Shown here in pieces: positions 27,293-34,733 of a DNA stretch of 55,523 nt. A model generated the notes under the pieces. That model searched no databases. It had not been told where the DNA came from and saw only the letters and a program-made list of their open reading frames with translations. Numbering within the stretch: position 1 is the first letter of the stretch; every line of letters starts with the position of its first letter. Location: positions 1-55,523 of the forward strand of contig JAQUYE010000009.1 of assembly GCA_028691965.1 (NCBI GenBank), written 5' to 3'. The position numbers and the translations under genes were made by a program. The stretch comes from Paludibacter sp. Lineage in GTDB: Bacteria > Bacteroidota > Bacteroidia > Bacteroidales > Paludibacteraceae.

Positions 27293-28330
27293 ATGTTATC
27301 AAAAGTCATCTCAGAAGATTTAATTCGTAAAACGGCCGATGCCCTCGAAAAGGCAGAGCGAATAGTAATAGTTGTGCATGTTGCTCCCGATGGCGATGCA
27401 GTTGGTTCGGCACTGGGAATGTGGCATTATTGCATGACACTCGACAAGGATCCGGTGGTGATAGTACCCACTGCTTTCCCCGATTTTTTCGACTGGATGC
27501 CGGGAGCTGATCGTATCGTAGTATACGAAAAAGATAAGGAAAAGGCGGATGACTTATTGCAGAAGGCGCAGTTAATCTTTGCACTCGATTTTAATGTGCC
27601 TCAACGCCTGGCCGGTATGGCCGAAGCAGTGGTGCAGGCTCCTGCTAAAAAGATTTTGGTGGATCATCACCTTCAACCGGGCGATTTTGCACAGGTAGTT
27701 ATTTCCTATCCTTCTATCTCTTCTACCAGCGAGTTGGTGTTTAGGTTGATATGCCGGATGGGCGACTTCGAAAAAATCAACCTGGCAGCAGCCGAATGTA
27801 TTTATACAGGGATGATGACCGATACAGGGGGATTTACCTTTAACTCAAACAAGCAGGAGATTTATACCATTATCTCCGAATTGATAAAACTCGGGGTGGA
27901 TAAGGATGATATTTACCGCAGGGTATTTAATACCTACTCCGAACACCGCGTACGCCTGATGGGCTACTGTCTTTACAAAAAGATGAAAATATACCCTGAA
28001 TATAAGGCAGCGCTAATCACCCTTACCGAAAAGGAACTCCTGGAATTCAATTACCGTATCGGCGATACCGAAGGCTTTGTAAATATCCCGCTTTCGATTG
28101 CCGGCATTGATTTCTCGGTATTTATGCGCGAGGACGGTGAGAAGGTGAAGATTTCCTTACGCTCGCAGGGGAGCTTCCCTGCCAACCGCTTTGCTGCCGA
28201 TGTATTTGGCGGTGGTGGCCATTTGAATGCTTCCGGTGGTGAGAGTTATAGCTCGCTGGAGGCGGCAATAGATAAATTTGAGAACTCCCTGCCTTTGTTT
28301 AAGGATTTTCTGGAGTTCGACGAACAGTAA
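27293..28330 (+). CDS. DHH/DHHA1 phosphoesterase, NrnA-like
   Basis: A 345-residue enzyme degrading short oligoribonucleotides and/or 3'-phosphoadenosine 5'-phosphate. The DHH domain shows HVAPDGDAVGSAL, FALDFNVPQRL, VDHHLQPGDF and TGMMTDTGGF; the C-terminal DHHA1 domain ends with FGGGGHLNASGG. It starts a run of closely spaced genes continuing into the homoserine-kinase-like gene (6-nt gap). Confidence 0.9.
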   Translation: MLSKVISEDLIRKTADALEKAERIVIVVHVAPDGDAVGSALGMWHYCMTLDKDPVVIVPTAFPDFFDWMPGADRIVVYEKDKEKADDLLQKAQLIFALDFNVPQRLAGMAEAVVQAPAKKILVDHHLQPGDFAQVVISYPSISSTSELVFRLICRMGDFEKINLAAAECIYTGMMTDTGGFTFNSNKQEIYTIISELIKLGVDKDDIYRRVFNTYSEHRVRLMGYCLYKKMKIYPEYKAALITLTEKELLEFNYRIGDTEGFVNIPLSIAGIDFSVFMREDGEKVKISLRSQGSFPANRFAADVFGGGGHLNASGGESYSSLEAAIDKFENSLPLFKDFLEFDEQ

Positions 28331-28336
28331 ACGACA

Positions 28337-29551
28337 ATGAAATATTTAATTATACTTGGTGATGGGATGGCTGATGAGCCCATCGAAAGCCTGAATGGTA
28401 AAACACCGCTGCAATATGCCAACACTCCGCATATCGATCGGCTGGCCCGAAGTGGAAGGTGTGGAATGCTGGATACTATCCCCGATGGTTTTGCACCGGG
28501 AAGTGAAATTGCCAACCTGAGTGTGCTGGGATACAATGTGCCAGAAGTGTTCGAAGGGCGTGGCTCACTCGAAGCGGCCAGCATGGGTATCGACCTGCTC
28601 CCCGGCGAAATGGCAATGCGTTGTAACCTGATTTGTATTGCTGACGGTAAAATCAAGAACCATTCGGCGGGTCATATAAGTACCGAAGAGGCTGATGTTC
28701 TGATGCGCTACCTGCAGGACGAGCTGGGTGATGAGCTGGTGAGTTTGTATCCGGGGGTTTCGTACCGTCATCTGCTTAAATTCAGGGGAGGAGTAAAAAA
28801 CCTTGCCTGTACTCCTCCGCACGATGTGCCGGGTGCCCTTGCTGAAGAGGTGATGGTAAAAGCCTTATCGGCCGATGCTCAGTCGACTGCCGATACCCTG
28901 AACAGTCTTATACTCCGCTCGCAACACCTGCTCGAAAATCATCCTGTCAACCTGAAACGTGCAGCTGCCGGTAAGGACAAGGCCAACAGTATCTGGCCCT
29001 GGTCGCCCGGTTATCGTCCTGCGATGAAAACCCTGAAAGAGCTGTATGGAATCGGCGGAGGCACCGTAATTTCGGCTGTCGACCTGATACGGGGTATCGG
29101 TGTATACGCAGGATTAAAAGTGGTGCTGGTGGAAGGTGCAACCGGTTTGTACGATACTAATTACGAAGGCAAAGCGCAGGCAGCACTCGACGCACTTAAA
29201 GAAGATGATTTTGTGTTTCTGCATATAGAGGCCAGCGACGAAGCAGGTCATGAAGGGGATGCTGAATTGAAGGTGAAAACAATTGAATACCTCGATCAGC
29301 GGGTGGTGAAGACAGTACTCGAGACTGTTGAGCAATGGGACGAAGAAGTCACCATAGCACTCTTACCCGATCATCCCACTCCCTGTGCGCTCCGTACGCA
29401 CACGCGGGATGCTATCCCGTTTATTATTTCCCGGCCGGGCGTGGAACCTGATGGGGTAGAGGTTTACGATGAGTTTGCATGCCGGCAGGGAAGTTATGGT
29501 GTATTGAAAGGACAGCAGTTTATGCAGCAATTGATGCGTGAACAAACATGA
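28337..29551 (+). CDS. Cofactor-independent phosphoglycerate mutase fold protein, probable homoserine kinase
   Basis: A 404-residue alkaline-phosphatase-superfamily protein of the archaeal-type phosphoglycerate mutase group. ILGDGMADEP gives the first metal Asp, GSEIANLSVLGY the catalytic serine region, HIEASDEAGHEGD and LLPDHPTPC further metal ligands. In Bacteroidota this group clusters with threonine genes and has been proposed to be an alternative homoserine kinase; thrC, which uses homoserine phosphate, lies one gene downstream and no GHMP-type thrB is visible in the window. I therefore prefer homoserine kinase over mutase, on context. It overlaps the DNA methyltransferase gene by 4 nt. 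Confidence 0.8.
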   Translation: MKYLIILGDGMADEPIESLNGKTPLQYANTPHIDRLARSGRCGMLDTIPDGFAPGSEIANLSVLGYNVPEVFEGRGSLEAASMGIDLLPGEMAMRCNLICIADGKIKNHSAGHISTEEADVLMRYLQDELGDELVSLYPGVSYRHLLKFRGGVKNLACTPPHDVPGALAEEVMVKALSADAQSTADTLNSLILRSQHLLENHPVNLKRAAAGKDKANSIWPWSPGYRPAMKTLKELYGIGGGTVISAVDLIRGIGVYAGLKVVLVEGATGLYDTNYEGKAQAALDALKEDDFVFLHIEASDEAGHEGDAELKVKTIEYLDQRVVKTVLETVEQWDEEVTIALLPDHPTPCALRTHTRDAIPFIISRPGVEPDGVEVYDEFACRQGSYGVLKGQQFMQQLMREQT

Positions 29552-30636
29552 TACAACAACAGGTAGTTCATACTGAGGGTATTAAGTACGCGGGTTCAAA
29601 ACTGAAACTTCTGCCTTATATTATTGAATTACTTGCTGACTTAAAAGATGTCAGGACCATGCTGGATGGGTTCAGCGGAACCACACGGGTGGCTCAGGCA
29701 TTTGCCCGGTTGGGATATACTACTACCGCCAACGATATTTCATGCTGGTCGGAAGTGCTGGCTACCTGTTACCTGAAAGCCGATAAGCCCGATGCGTATT
29801 ACCGCGGACTGATAGATCACCTCAATGGGTTGAAAGGCTATGATGGCTGGTTTACCGAGCATTACGGAGGAGTACCCGAATCGATGGAAGTGAAACGACC
29901 CTTTCAGGTGAAGAATACCCGTAAGCTTGATGCCATACGGGATGAGATTGACAGGTTGGAACTGGATGCCGTAGATAAGAGTGTGGCGCTGACCAGTCTG
30001 ATAAGAGCCCTGGATGTGGTTGATAATACCCTGGGTCATTATGCTGCTTACTTATCGGGATGGTCGGGCCGGTCGCACAAGGAGCTGGAACTAAAAGTAC
30101 CTGCCTTCGTGGCACATGATAAGCAGCATCGTGTGTGTCGCGGCGACGTGTTCGATACTATCCGGGATTCTTCGTTCGATTTTGCCTATTTTGATCCCCC
30201 GTATGGATCGAACAATGCAAAAATGCCTCCCAGCCGTATTCGCTACAATGCGTACTATCATTTGTGGAAGACGGTGATATTGAACGACCGGCCGACCCTG
30301 TTCGGGAAAGCTATGCGGCGCGACGACTCCCGCGATTCGGCAGGAGGATCGGTGTTCGAGGATTACCGGACTGATAGCGATGGGATGCCGGTGGCGCATA
30401 ATGCGTTGAAGCGCTTGTTGTCGGAAACCGATGCACGGTACATCCTGCTTTCGTACAGTTCGGGTGGTAAGGTATTGAAAGACGATATCCTTTCGTTGAT
30501 TTCCGGTTCGGGCCACTTACTGCGCGCCGTCGAAGTCGACCATAAACGCAATGTGATGAGTGGAATGACCCGGACCAATAAATGGACTAAGCGTGAACCA
30601 CGGCACAGAGAATACTTGTTTTTGATGCAAAAATAA
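29548..30636 (+). CDS. D12-class adenine-specific DNA methyltransferase, solitary
   Basis: A 362-residue Dam-like N6-adenine methyltransferase. The N-terminal KYAGSKLKLLPYI and DGFSGTTRVAQAFARLGY form the SAM pocket, and DPPYGSNN at about 216-223 is the catalytic motif. No restriction endonuclease gene flanks it, so it is a solitary methyltransferase or has lost its partner. It overlaps the preceding gene by 4 nt (ATGA) and sits between the putative homoserine kinase and thrC. Recognition sequence not predictable. Confidence 0.88.
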   Translation: MIQQQVVHTEGIKYAGSKLKLLPYIIELLADLKDVRTMLDGFSGTTRVAQAFARLGYTTTANDISCWSEVLATCYLKADKPDAYYRGLIDHLNGLKGYDGWFTEHYGGVPESMEVKRPFQVKNTRKLDAIRDEIDRLELDAVDKSVALTSLIRALDVVDNTLGHYAAYLSGWSGRSHKELELKVPAFVAHDKQHRVCRGDVFDTIRDSSFDFAYFDPPYGSNNAKMPPSRIRYNAYYHLWKTVILNDRPTLFGKAMRRDDSRDSAGGSVFEDYRTDSDGMPVAHNALKRLLSETDARYILLSYSSGGKVLKDDILSLISGSGHLLRAVEVDHKRNVMSGMTRTNKWTKREPRHREYLFLMQK

Positions 30637-30656
30637 TACTGATATACATTTACTTT

Positions 30657-31970
30657 ATGCTTTACTACAGTACCAATAAGACAGTGAAAGATGTTGCACT
30701 CAGCGATGTCGTTATTAAAGGCCTGGCGGAGGATAATGGCTTGTTTATGCCAAACTATATTCCTGTACTTCCCGATATGTTTTATAAGAATATCGACAAA
30801 CAGGAGTTTCGTGATTTAGCGTATACGGTAGCTTATATGCTCTTTGGAGAGGATGTACATGCCAATGTGCTGAAGATGATGGTTAACGATACGCTTAGTT
30901 TCGATGTGCCGCTGGTCGGTGTTTCCGATCGCATTTATAGTCTGGAGCTTTTTCACGGACCTACCCTCGCTTTTAAGGATGTAGGGGCCCGTTTTATGTC
31001 GCGAATGCTGAGTTACTTTATCCAGCGCGAAGACGATAACCGGAAAGTAAATGTGTTGGTGGCAACATCGGGCGATACCGGAAGTGCCGTAGCCAATGGT
31101 TTTCTGGGAGTTGAGGGCATTCAGGTGTATGTACTCTACCCAAAGGGGCAGGTAAGTCCGGTACAGGAAAGTCAGTTTACCACCCTTGGCCGGAACATTA
31201 CGGCCCTGGAAGTCGATGGATCGTTCGACGACTGTCAGGCACTGGTGAAGTCGGCCTTTCTCGACAAGGAATTAAATGAGGCGTTGAAACTAACCTCGGC
31301 CAATTCGATAAATGTTGCCCGCTTTCTTCCGCAGGCATTTTACTATTTCTATGCCTATGCGCAGTTGAAAAAGATTTCGGAAGAAGCTGCTGCCAATATG
31401 GTGATTTGTGTACCCAGTGGTAATTTCGGGAACCTGACTGCCGGTTTGATAGCTAAAAAAATGGGACTTCCCGTGAAGCGGTTTATTGCTGCCAACAACC
31501 GCAATGATATTTTTCTGCAGTACCTGCAAACGGGCGAATACCAGCCACGCGCATCAGTATCGACACTTGCCAATGCGATGGATGTTGGTAATCCAAGTAA
31601 TTTCGCACGCATTCTTGATTTATACGGCCACTCCCACGAGGCCATCAGTAAGGAAATAAGCGGGTATCGTTACGATGATACTCAGATTGCCGACACCATT
31701 CGTGCTTGTCGCCACGAAACCGGTTACCTGCTCGACCCGCACGGCGCCTGTGGATATCAGGCACTAAAGGACGGATTGCTGGAGGGCGAATACGGAGTAT
31801 TCCTCGAAACAGCCCATCCGGCTAAGTTCAACGAAACCATGGAGCAAATCCTTGGTGAAGAAGTAGTTCTGCCCGACAAATTGGTTGAGTTTACCAAAGG
31901 AACAAAGCAATCTCTTCCGTTGCCGGCCGATTTTGCTGCCTTTAAGAGCTATCTGTTGAAAAATGCATAA
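30657..31970 (+). CDS. thrC: Threonine synthase
   Basis: A 437-residue fold-II PLP enzyme converting O-phosphohomoserine to threonine. Visible are the N-terminal YYSTN and LFMP, the PLP lysine near residue 107 in LAFKDVGARF, ATSGDTGSAVANGF, VCVPSGNFGNLTAGLIAKKMGLP, and a C-terminal DPHGACGY. It starts 20 nt after the methyltransferase stop; TACATTTAC in this gap may be a weak promoter. Confidence 0.96.
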   Translation: MLYYSTNKTVKDVALSDVVIKGLAEDNGLFMPNYIPVLPDMFYKNIDKQEFRDLAYTVAYMLFGEDVHANVLKMMVNDTLSFDVPLVGVSDRIYSLELFHGPTLAFKDVGARFMSRMLSYFIQREDDNRKVNVLVATSGDTGSAVANGFLGVEGIQVYVLYPKGQVSPVQESQFTTLGRNITALEVDGSFDDCQALVKSAFLDKELNEALKLTSANSINVARFLPQAFYYFYAYAQLKKISEEAAANMVICVPSGNFGNLTAGLIAKKMGLPVKRFIAANNRNDIFLQYLQTGEYQPRASVSTLANAMDVGNPSNFARILDLYGHSHEAISKEISGYRYDDTQIADTIRACRHETGYLLDPHGACGYQALKDGLLEGEYGVFLETAHPAKFNETMEQILGEEVVLPDKLVEFTKGTKQSLPLPADFAAFKSYLLKNA

Positions 31971-31993
31971 TGTTTAATTTAAAACGATAATCT

Positions 31994-32593
31994 ATGTTTT
32001 CAGGAATTGTAGAGGAAGCTGCTACAGTAGTAAGCTTGCAAAAGGATCAGGAAAACCTGCATATCACGATGACTTGCTCGTTTACCCACGAATTGAAAAT
32101 CGACCAGAGTGTTTCACATAACGGAGTTTGTCTGACAGTAGTCGATATCAAGGGTTCGGAATATACCGTTACAGCGATTCGCGAAACCCTCGATCGTACG
32201 AATCTTGGTCAGCTCGAAATCGGGAGTCTGGTTAATCTCGAACGAAGCATGATGATGAACGGTCGGCTCGACGGGCATATCGTTCAGGGGCATGTCGATC
32301 AGACTGCAGTATGCAAAGAAGTAAAGGAAGCAGATGGCAGCTGGTACTATCGATTTGAGTATGAGTTTGATCGTGAGATGGCTAAGCGGGGCTATATGAC
32401 AGTCGACAAAGGCTCTGTAACCGTGAATGGCGTGAGTCTGACCGTTGTGGCACCTACTGAAAACAGTTTTCAGGTAGCCATTATTCCGTATACACACGAG
32501 CATACCAACTTCAAACAAATTAAGCCCGGTACGGTTGTTAATCTTGAGTTCGACATTATAGGGAAATACATCAGTCGAATGATGGCTTTTTAA
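31994..32593 (+). CDS. ribE: Riboflavin synthase, alpha subunit
   Basis: A 199-residue enzyme dismutating 6,7-dimethyl-8-ribityllumazine to riboflavin. It shows the duplicated lumazine-binding barrel: MFSGIVEE, SHNGVCLTV and GHIVQGHVDQT in the first half, VTVNGVSLTVV and PYTHEHT in the second. No FMN riboswitch-like leader is apparent in the 23-nt gap after thrC. Confidence 0.96.
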   Translation: MFSGIVEEAATVVSLQKDQENLHITMTCSFTHELKIDQSVSHNGVCLTVVDIKGSEYTVTAIRETLDRTNLGQLEIGSLVNLERSMMMNGRLDGHIVQGHVDQTAVCKEVKEADGSWYYRFEYEFDREMAKRGYMTVDKGSVTVNGVSLTVVAPTENSFQVAIIPYTHEHTNFKQIKPGTVVNLEFDIIGKYISRMMAF

Positions 32594-32658
32594 AAGTGTT
32601 AAAAAACATATTTAGCTGTGCATTGTTACTTCTAGTGACAATGCACTTTTTTTTATTA

Positions 32659-33810
32659 ATGTTGAAGAAATTAATTCGAGAATCGTTTTTTAATCCGGCA
32701 CTTCATTTTCTGCCCCTGTTTGTTTTTCTGGTTGTGGAAGAAAACTCGGGTACGGGTCGTGCCTGGGTATATTCACTGCCGGTTTTAATCCTGGTGGGTG
32801 GATACATTAACCATTTCTATCATTCTGTGTTGAAGTGGTACCTGGCTGGTTCAGGTTTTTTCTTTATGGTAGCATTGACAGCAACGCTGCTTAAACAACA
32901 ATTTCCTGCCAGTATCATACAGCCGCTCTATACCGAGATAATTTTGATGGTCGTTTTGTTGGTGTTATACATGCTTAAAGGGAAAATGCTCCGATGGGTC
33001 AGTTCGTTTACGAATAAGAGCTTATCTATGATTAACAATGTATCTGAAATGGTTCGGTATTCGGTGATTATCATTGTAAGTACAGCCATTTATGTACATC
33101 TGTATTTCATGATTTCGATGAAAACCTTCGACCAGAAAGAAGAGTCGCTGCAGTTCCTGCAACAGCTCTATCATGCAGTGCTGTTACTATTAGGTGTTTA
33201 CCAGACCATCCGCGTGTTTGCCGTTCGTCATAAACTAATGCAGGAAGAATGGTGGCCCATTGTAAATTCAACCGGTAGTCAGATTGGCTCCATTCACTAT
33301 CAGAATAGCTTGTGGATTGAACCGCAAAAGTACATGCATCCCGTAGCGCGCCTGGTTGTGCTGGAAGGTACCCGAATACTGCTTCACCAAAATACCTACG
33401 AGAGTAGCAACAAGGTACAACAATGGGATTCGGCGCTGGGAGCCCATATCAAATACGGCGAATCACCGGAAGATGCAGTACGTAGGGCAGCCGTTGATTT
33501 TTATGGATCGGATGATGTAAAGCCAGTTTTTCTGACTAACTATATAATCGAAAACTCCTGCGAGTTTCAGTATGTTCATCTCTTTGTAACCGGTAAAATG
33601 GCAATAGAGCGCATAAATCCTGCTCACACCCTGCGCCTAAAATGGTGGACTCTTGGTCAGATATGTGAAGAGCTGGAATCGGGAATCTTTACCGAAAATT
33701 TCTGCAAAGAGTTTGAACTCCTGATGCGTACGGGTCTTATCGACGAAGGGAGTTGCACCTGCGATTGTAGTTTACGTGATGCAATCCTTCCCGGGAAGAC
33801 CCTTGCTTAA
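32659..33810 (+). CDS. Membrane protein with a C-terminal degenerate Nudix-like domain
   Basis: A 383-residue protein read from the ATG at 32659; GTG at 32596 would add 21 hydrophobic residues. Six or so membrane helices occupy 10-190. The soluble C-terminal part from about 225 resembles a Nudix fold: VARLVVLEGTRILLHQN, then WDSALGAHIKYGESPEDAVRRAAVDFYG. The catalytic REUxEE glutamates are missing, so pyrophosphohydrolase activity is unlikely and ligand binding more plausible. It follows ribE by a short gap and ends before the tRNA-Arg promoter. Function unknown; probably specific to Bacteroidota. Confidence 0.65.
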   Translation: MLKKLIRESFFNPALHFLPLFVFLVVEENSGTGRAWVYSLPVLILVGGYINHFYHSVLKWYLAGSGFFFMVALTATLLKQQFPASIIQPLYTEIILMVVLLVLYMLKGKMLRWVSSFTNKSLSMINNVSEMVRYSVIIIVSTAIYVHLYFMISMKTFDQKEESLQFLQQLYHAVLLLLGVYQTIRVFAVRHKLMQEEWWPIVNSTGSQIGSIHYQNSLWIEPQKYMHPVARLVVLEGTRILLHQNTYESSNKVQQWDSALGAHIKYGESPEDAVRRAAVDFYGSDDVKPVFLTNYIIENSCEFQYVHLFVTGKMAIERINPAHTLRLKWWTLGQICEELESGIFTENFCKEFELLMRTGLIDEGSCTCDCSLRDAILPGKTLA

Positions 33811-33838
33811 AATAATTGGCGTTAAATAATGAAAATTG

Positions 33839-33870
33839 TTTGGAAGATTCGGGAAAATGCGTTACATTTG
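33839..33870 (+). promoter_or_regulatory. Bacteroidota promoter of tRNA-Arg
   Basis: TTTG (33839-33842), 20-bp spacer, TACATTTG (33863-33870). Full consensus; predicted start near 33877, 13 nt before the tRNA. Confidence 0.7.
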
Positions 33871-33889
33871 CACTCGCAAAAACAATAAC

Positions 33890-33963
33890 GGCTACGTAGC
33901 TCAACTGTATAGAGCATCTGACTACGGATCAGAAGGTTATAGGTTAGAATCCTATCGTGGTCA
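33890..33963 (+). tRNA. tRNA-Arg (anticodon ACG), with unusual tertiary-pair bases
   Basis: A complete cloverleaf of 74 nt. Acceptor GGCTACG/CGTGGTC has two G-U pairs (2-71, 4-69), with discriminator A and no encoded CCA. D stem GCTC/GAGC, anticodon stem TCTGA/TCAGA with loop CTACGGA, T stem ATAGG/CCTAT. The D loop AACTGTATA has T at position 19 instead of G, and the T loop TTAGAAT has A at 56 instead of C. The arginine identity base A20 is kept. Its 3' end is the integration site of the island that follows. Confidence 0.88.
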
Positions 33964-33970
33964 CTTTTAA
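33950..33970 (+). repeat. Left attachment repeat of the tRNA-Arg island
   Basis: A 21-bp segment running from the end of the tRNA T loop through the acceptor stem and seven bases beyond, repeated exactly at 37144-37164. Position and content are those of a tyrosine-recombinase att core in a tRNA 3' end. Confidence 0.85.
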
Positions 33971-33971
33971 G

Positions 33972-34011
33972 TGCGCTAACTCATTGAAATTCAATAGTTG
34001 GCGCATTTTTT
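33972..34011 (+). terminator. Terminator after tRNA-Arg (element copy)
   Basis: A long stem TGCGC...GCGCA with inner ATTGA/TCAAT pairing, followed by six T. It resembles the hairpin at the same distance from the right att repeat (37165-37208), as if the element carries its own version of the host terminator. Confidence 0.75.
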
Positions 34012-34164
34012 ATTTGTAATTTTGTCAACCAAATGTCAACCAAATGTTTTTTTAACATTTAAACGGTATTTCAAAGATGGCCATAATAACCTACGTTTTT
34101 GGTCCTCCGAAGATAGAAAAAACTTTCCATGCTCACAATATTTTTATAGAAGTCAAGATTTGAC

Positions 34165-34172
34165 TACTTTTG
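34165..34172 (+). promoter_or_regulatory. Possible promoter inside the island
   Basis: TACTTTTG fits the -7 box, but no TTG lies at the -33 distance. It precedes two hairpins, the second with a T-run, and no ORF. Confidence 0.3.
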
Positions 34173-34178
34173 TAGTGT

Positions 34179-34262
34179 GTGCTCCTAAAGCACACATTTT
34201 TCATAGTTAAGGTTTAGGTTAAAATGTGCAATGGGTGGCTGTGAAGTTACCCATTGTTTTTT
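34179..34262 (+). ncRNA. Candidate small RNA of about 80 nt
   Basis: Downstream of the TACTTTTG box, the sequence contains a 7-bp hairpin (GTGTGCT/AGCACAC, 34177-34195) and then the terminator at 34229-34262. No ORF or start codon context is convincing. Alternatively the second hairpin only terminates the opposing gene. Inference from layout only. Confidence 0.25.
34229..34262 (+). terminator. Terminator hairpin in the island
   Basis: CAATGGGT/ACCCATTG, 8-bp stem with a 12-nt loop, followed by TTTTTT on the plus strand; it also lies just past the stop of the minus-strand gene 34261-34563. Confidence 0.6.
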
Positions 34263-34563
34263 ACTCCTCCTCCAACCTTATCATAGACCTGATTCGAACA
34301 ATTCCAATAATCCAAAGAACATATAGTAACTTAAAAGGATTGGTGAGAATCGTCCACCAACCATACTTCAATATGTAATCATACCTTGACTTGATGTAGT
34401 CATTGGAAAGGATGTATATTCCGGTTTCAAATCGAGAGACGATGTCATCAATCGAATAACCCATCTCCACTGTTTCACTCAAACGTTCAAAAATCTGTTG
34501 GTCTGTCAACAGGAAAGCTTCGAATCTTTTAAGACCGAATAACTGGTAGTAATCTGTAATCAT
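34261..34563 (-). CDS. Hypothetical small membrane protein
   Basis: 100 residues, not recognised. The first 65 residues are helical and charged (FGLKRFEAFLLTDQQIFERL...); one hydrophobic helix lies at about 68-92 (WWTILTNPFKLLYVLWIIGIV), ending RSMIRLEEE. The start at 34563 has a CACCTTTG box just upstream on the minus strand. It diverges from the nuclease gene and is island cargo; no function is assigned. Confidence 0.55.
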   Translation of the reverse strand: MITDYYQLFGLKRFEAFLLTDQQIFERLSETVEMGYSIDDIVSRFETGIYILSNDYIKSRYDYILKYGWWTILTNPFKLLYVLWIIGIVRIRSMIRLEEE

Positions 34564-34667
34564 AGTTTTTGATGCAAAGGTGAGGAAAGAAATGAGTCAA
34601 TTTGTAAAAGGTGTGTGGTTAACATTGCTTTTTTACGAAATGACGTGTTTAAACAAATTCCTATTTG

Positions 34668-34675
34668 TACATTTG
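34668..34675 (+). promoter_or_regulatory. Promoter -7 box of the putative nuclease gene
   Basis: TACATTTG followed by CA; the ATG is 59 nt further on. The -33 element is not clear. Confidence 0.45.
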
Positions 34676-34733
34676 CAATACTATTAGCATGAAATTACAT
34701 ACAATAAATAACTAACCTCTAAAGGATTTAACT

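Noticed and set aside
31971..31993. FMN riboswitch before ribE
   Set aside because: The gap to thrC is only 23 nt, too short for the aptamer.
33998..34210. 70-residue open frame after tRNA-Arg
   Set aside because: It starts inside the terminator hairpin, lacks family resemblance and has no plausible start context; it could at most include integrase relics, which I cannot show.
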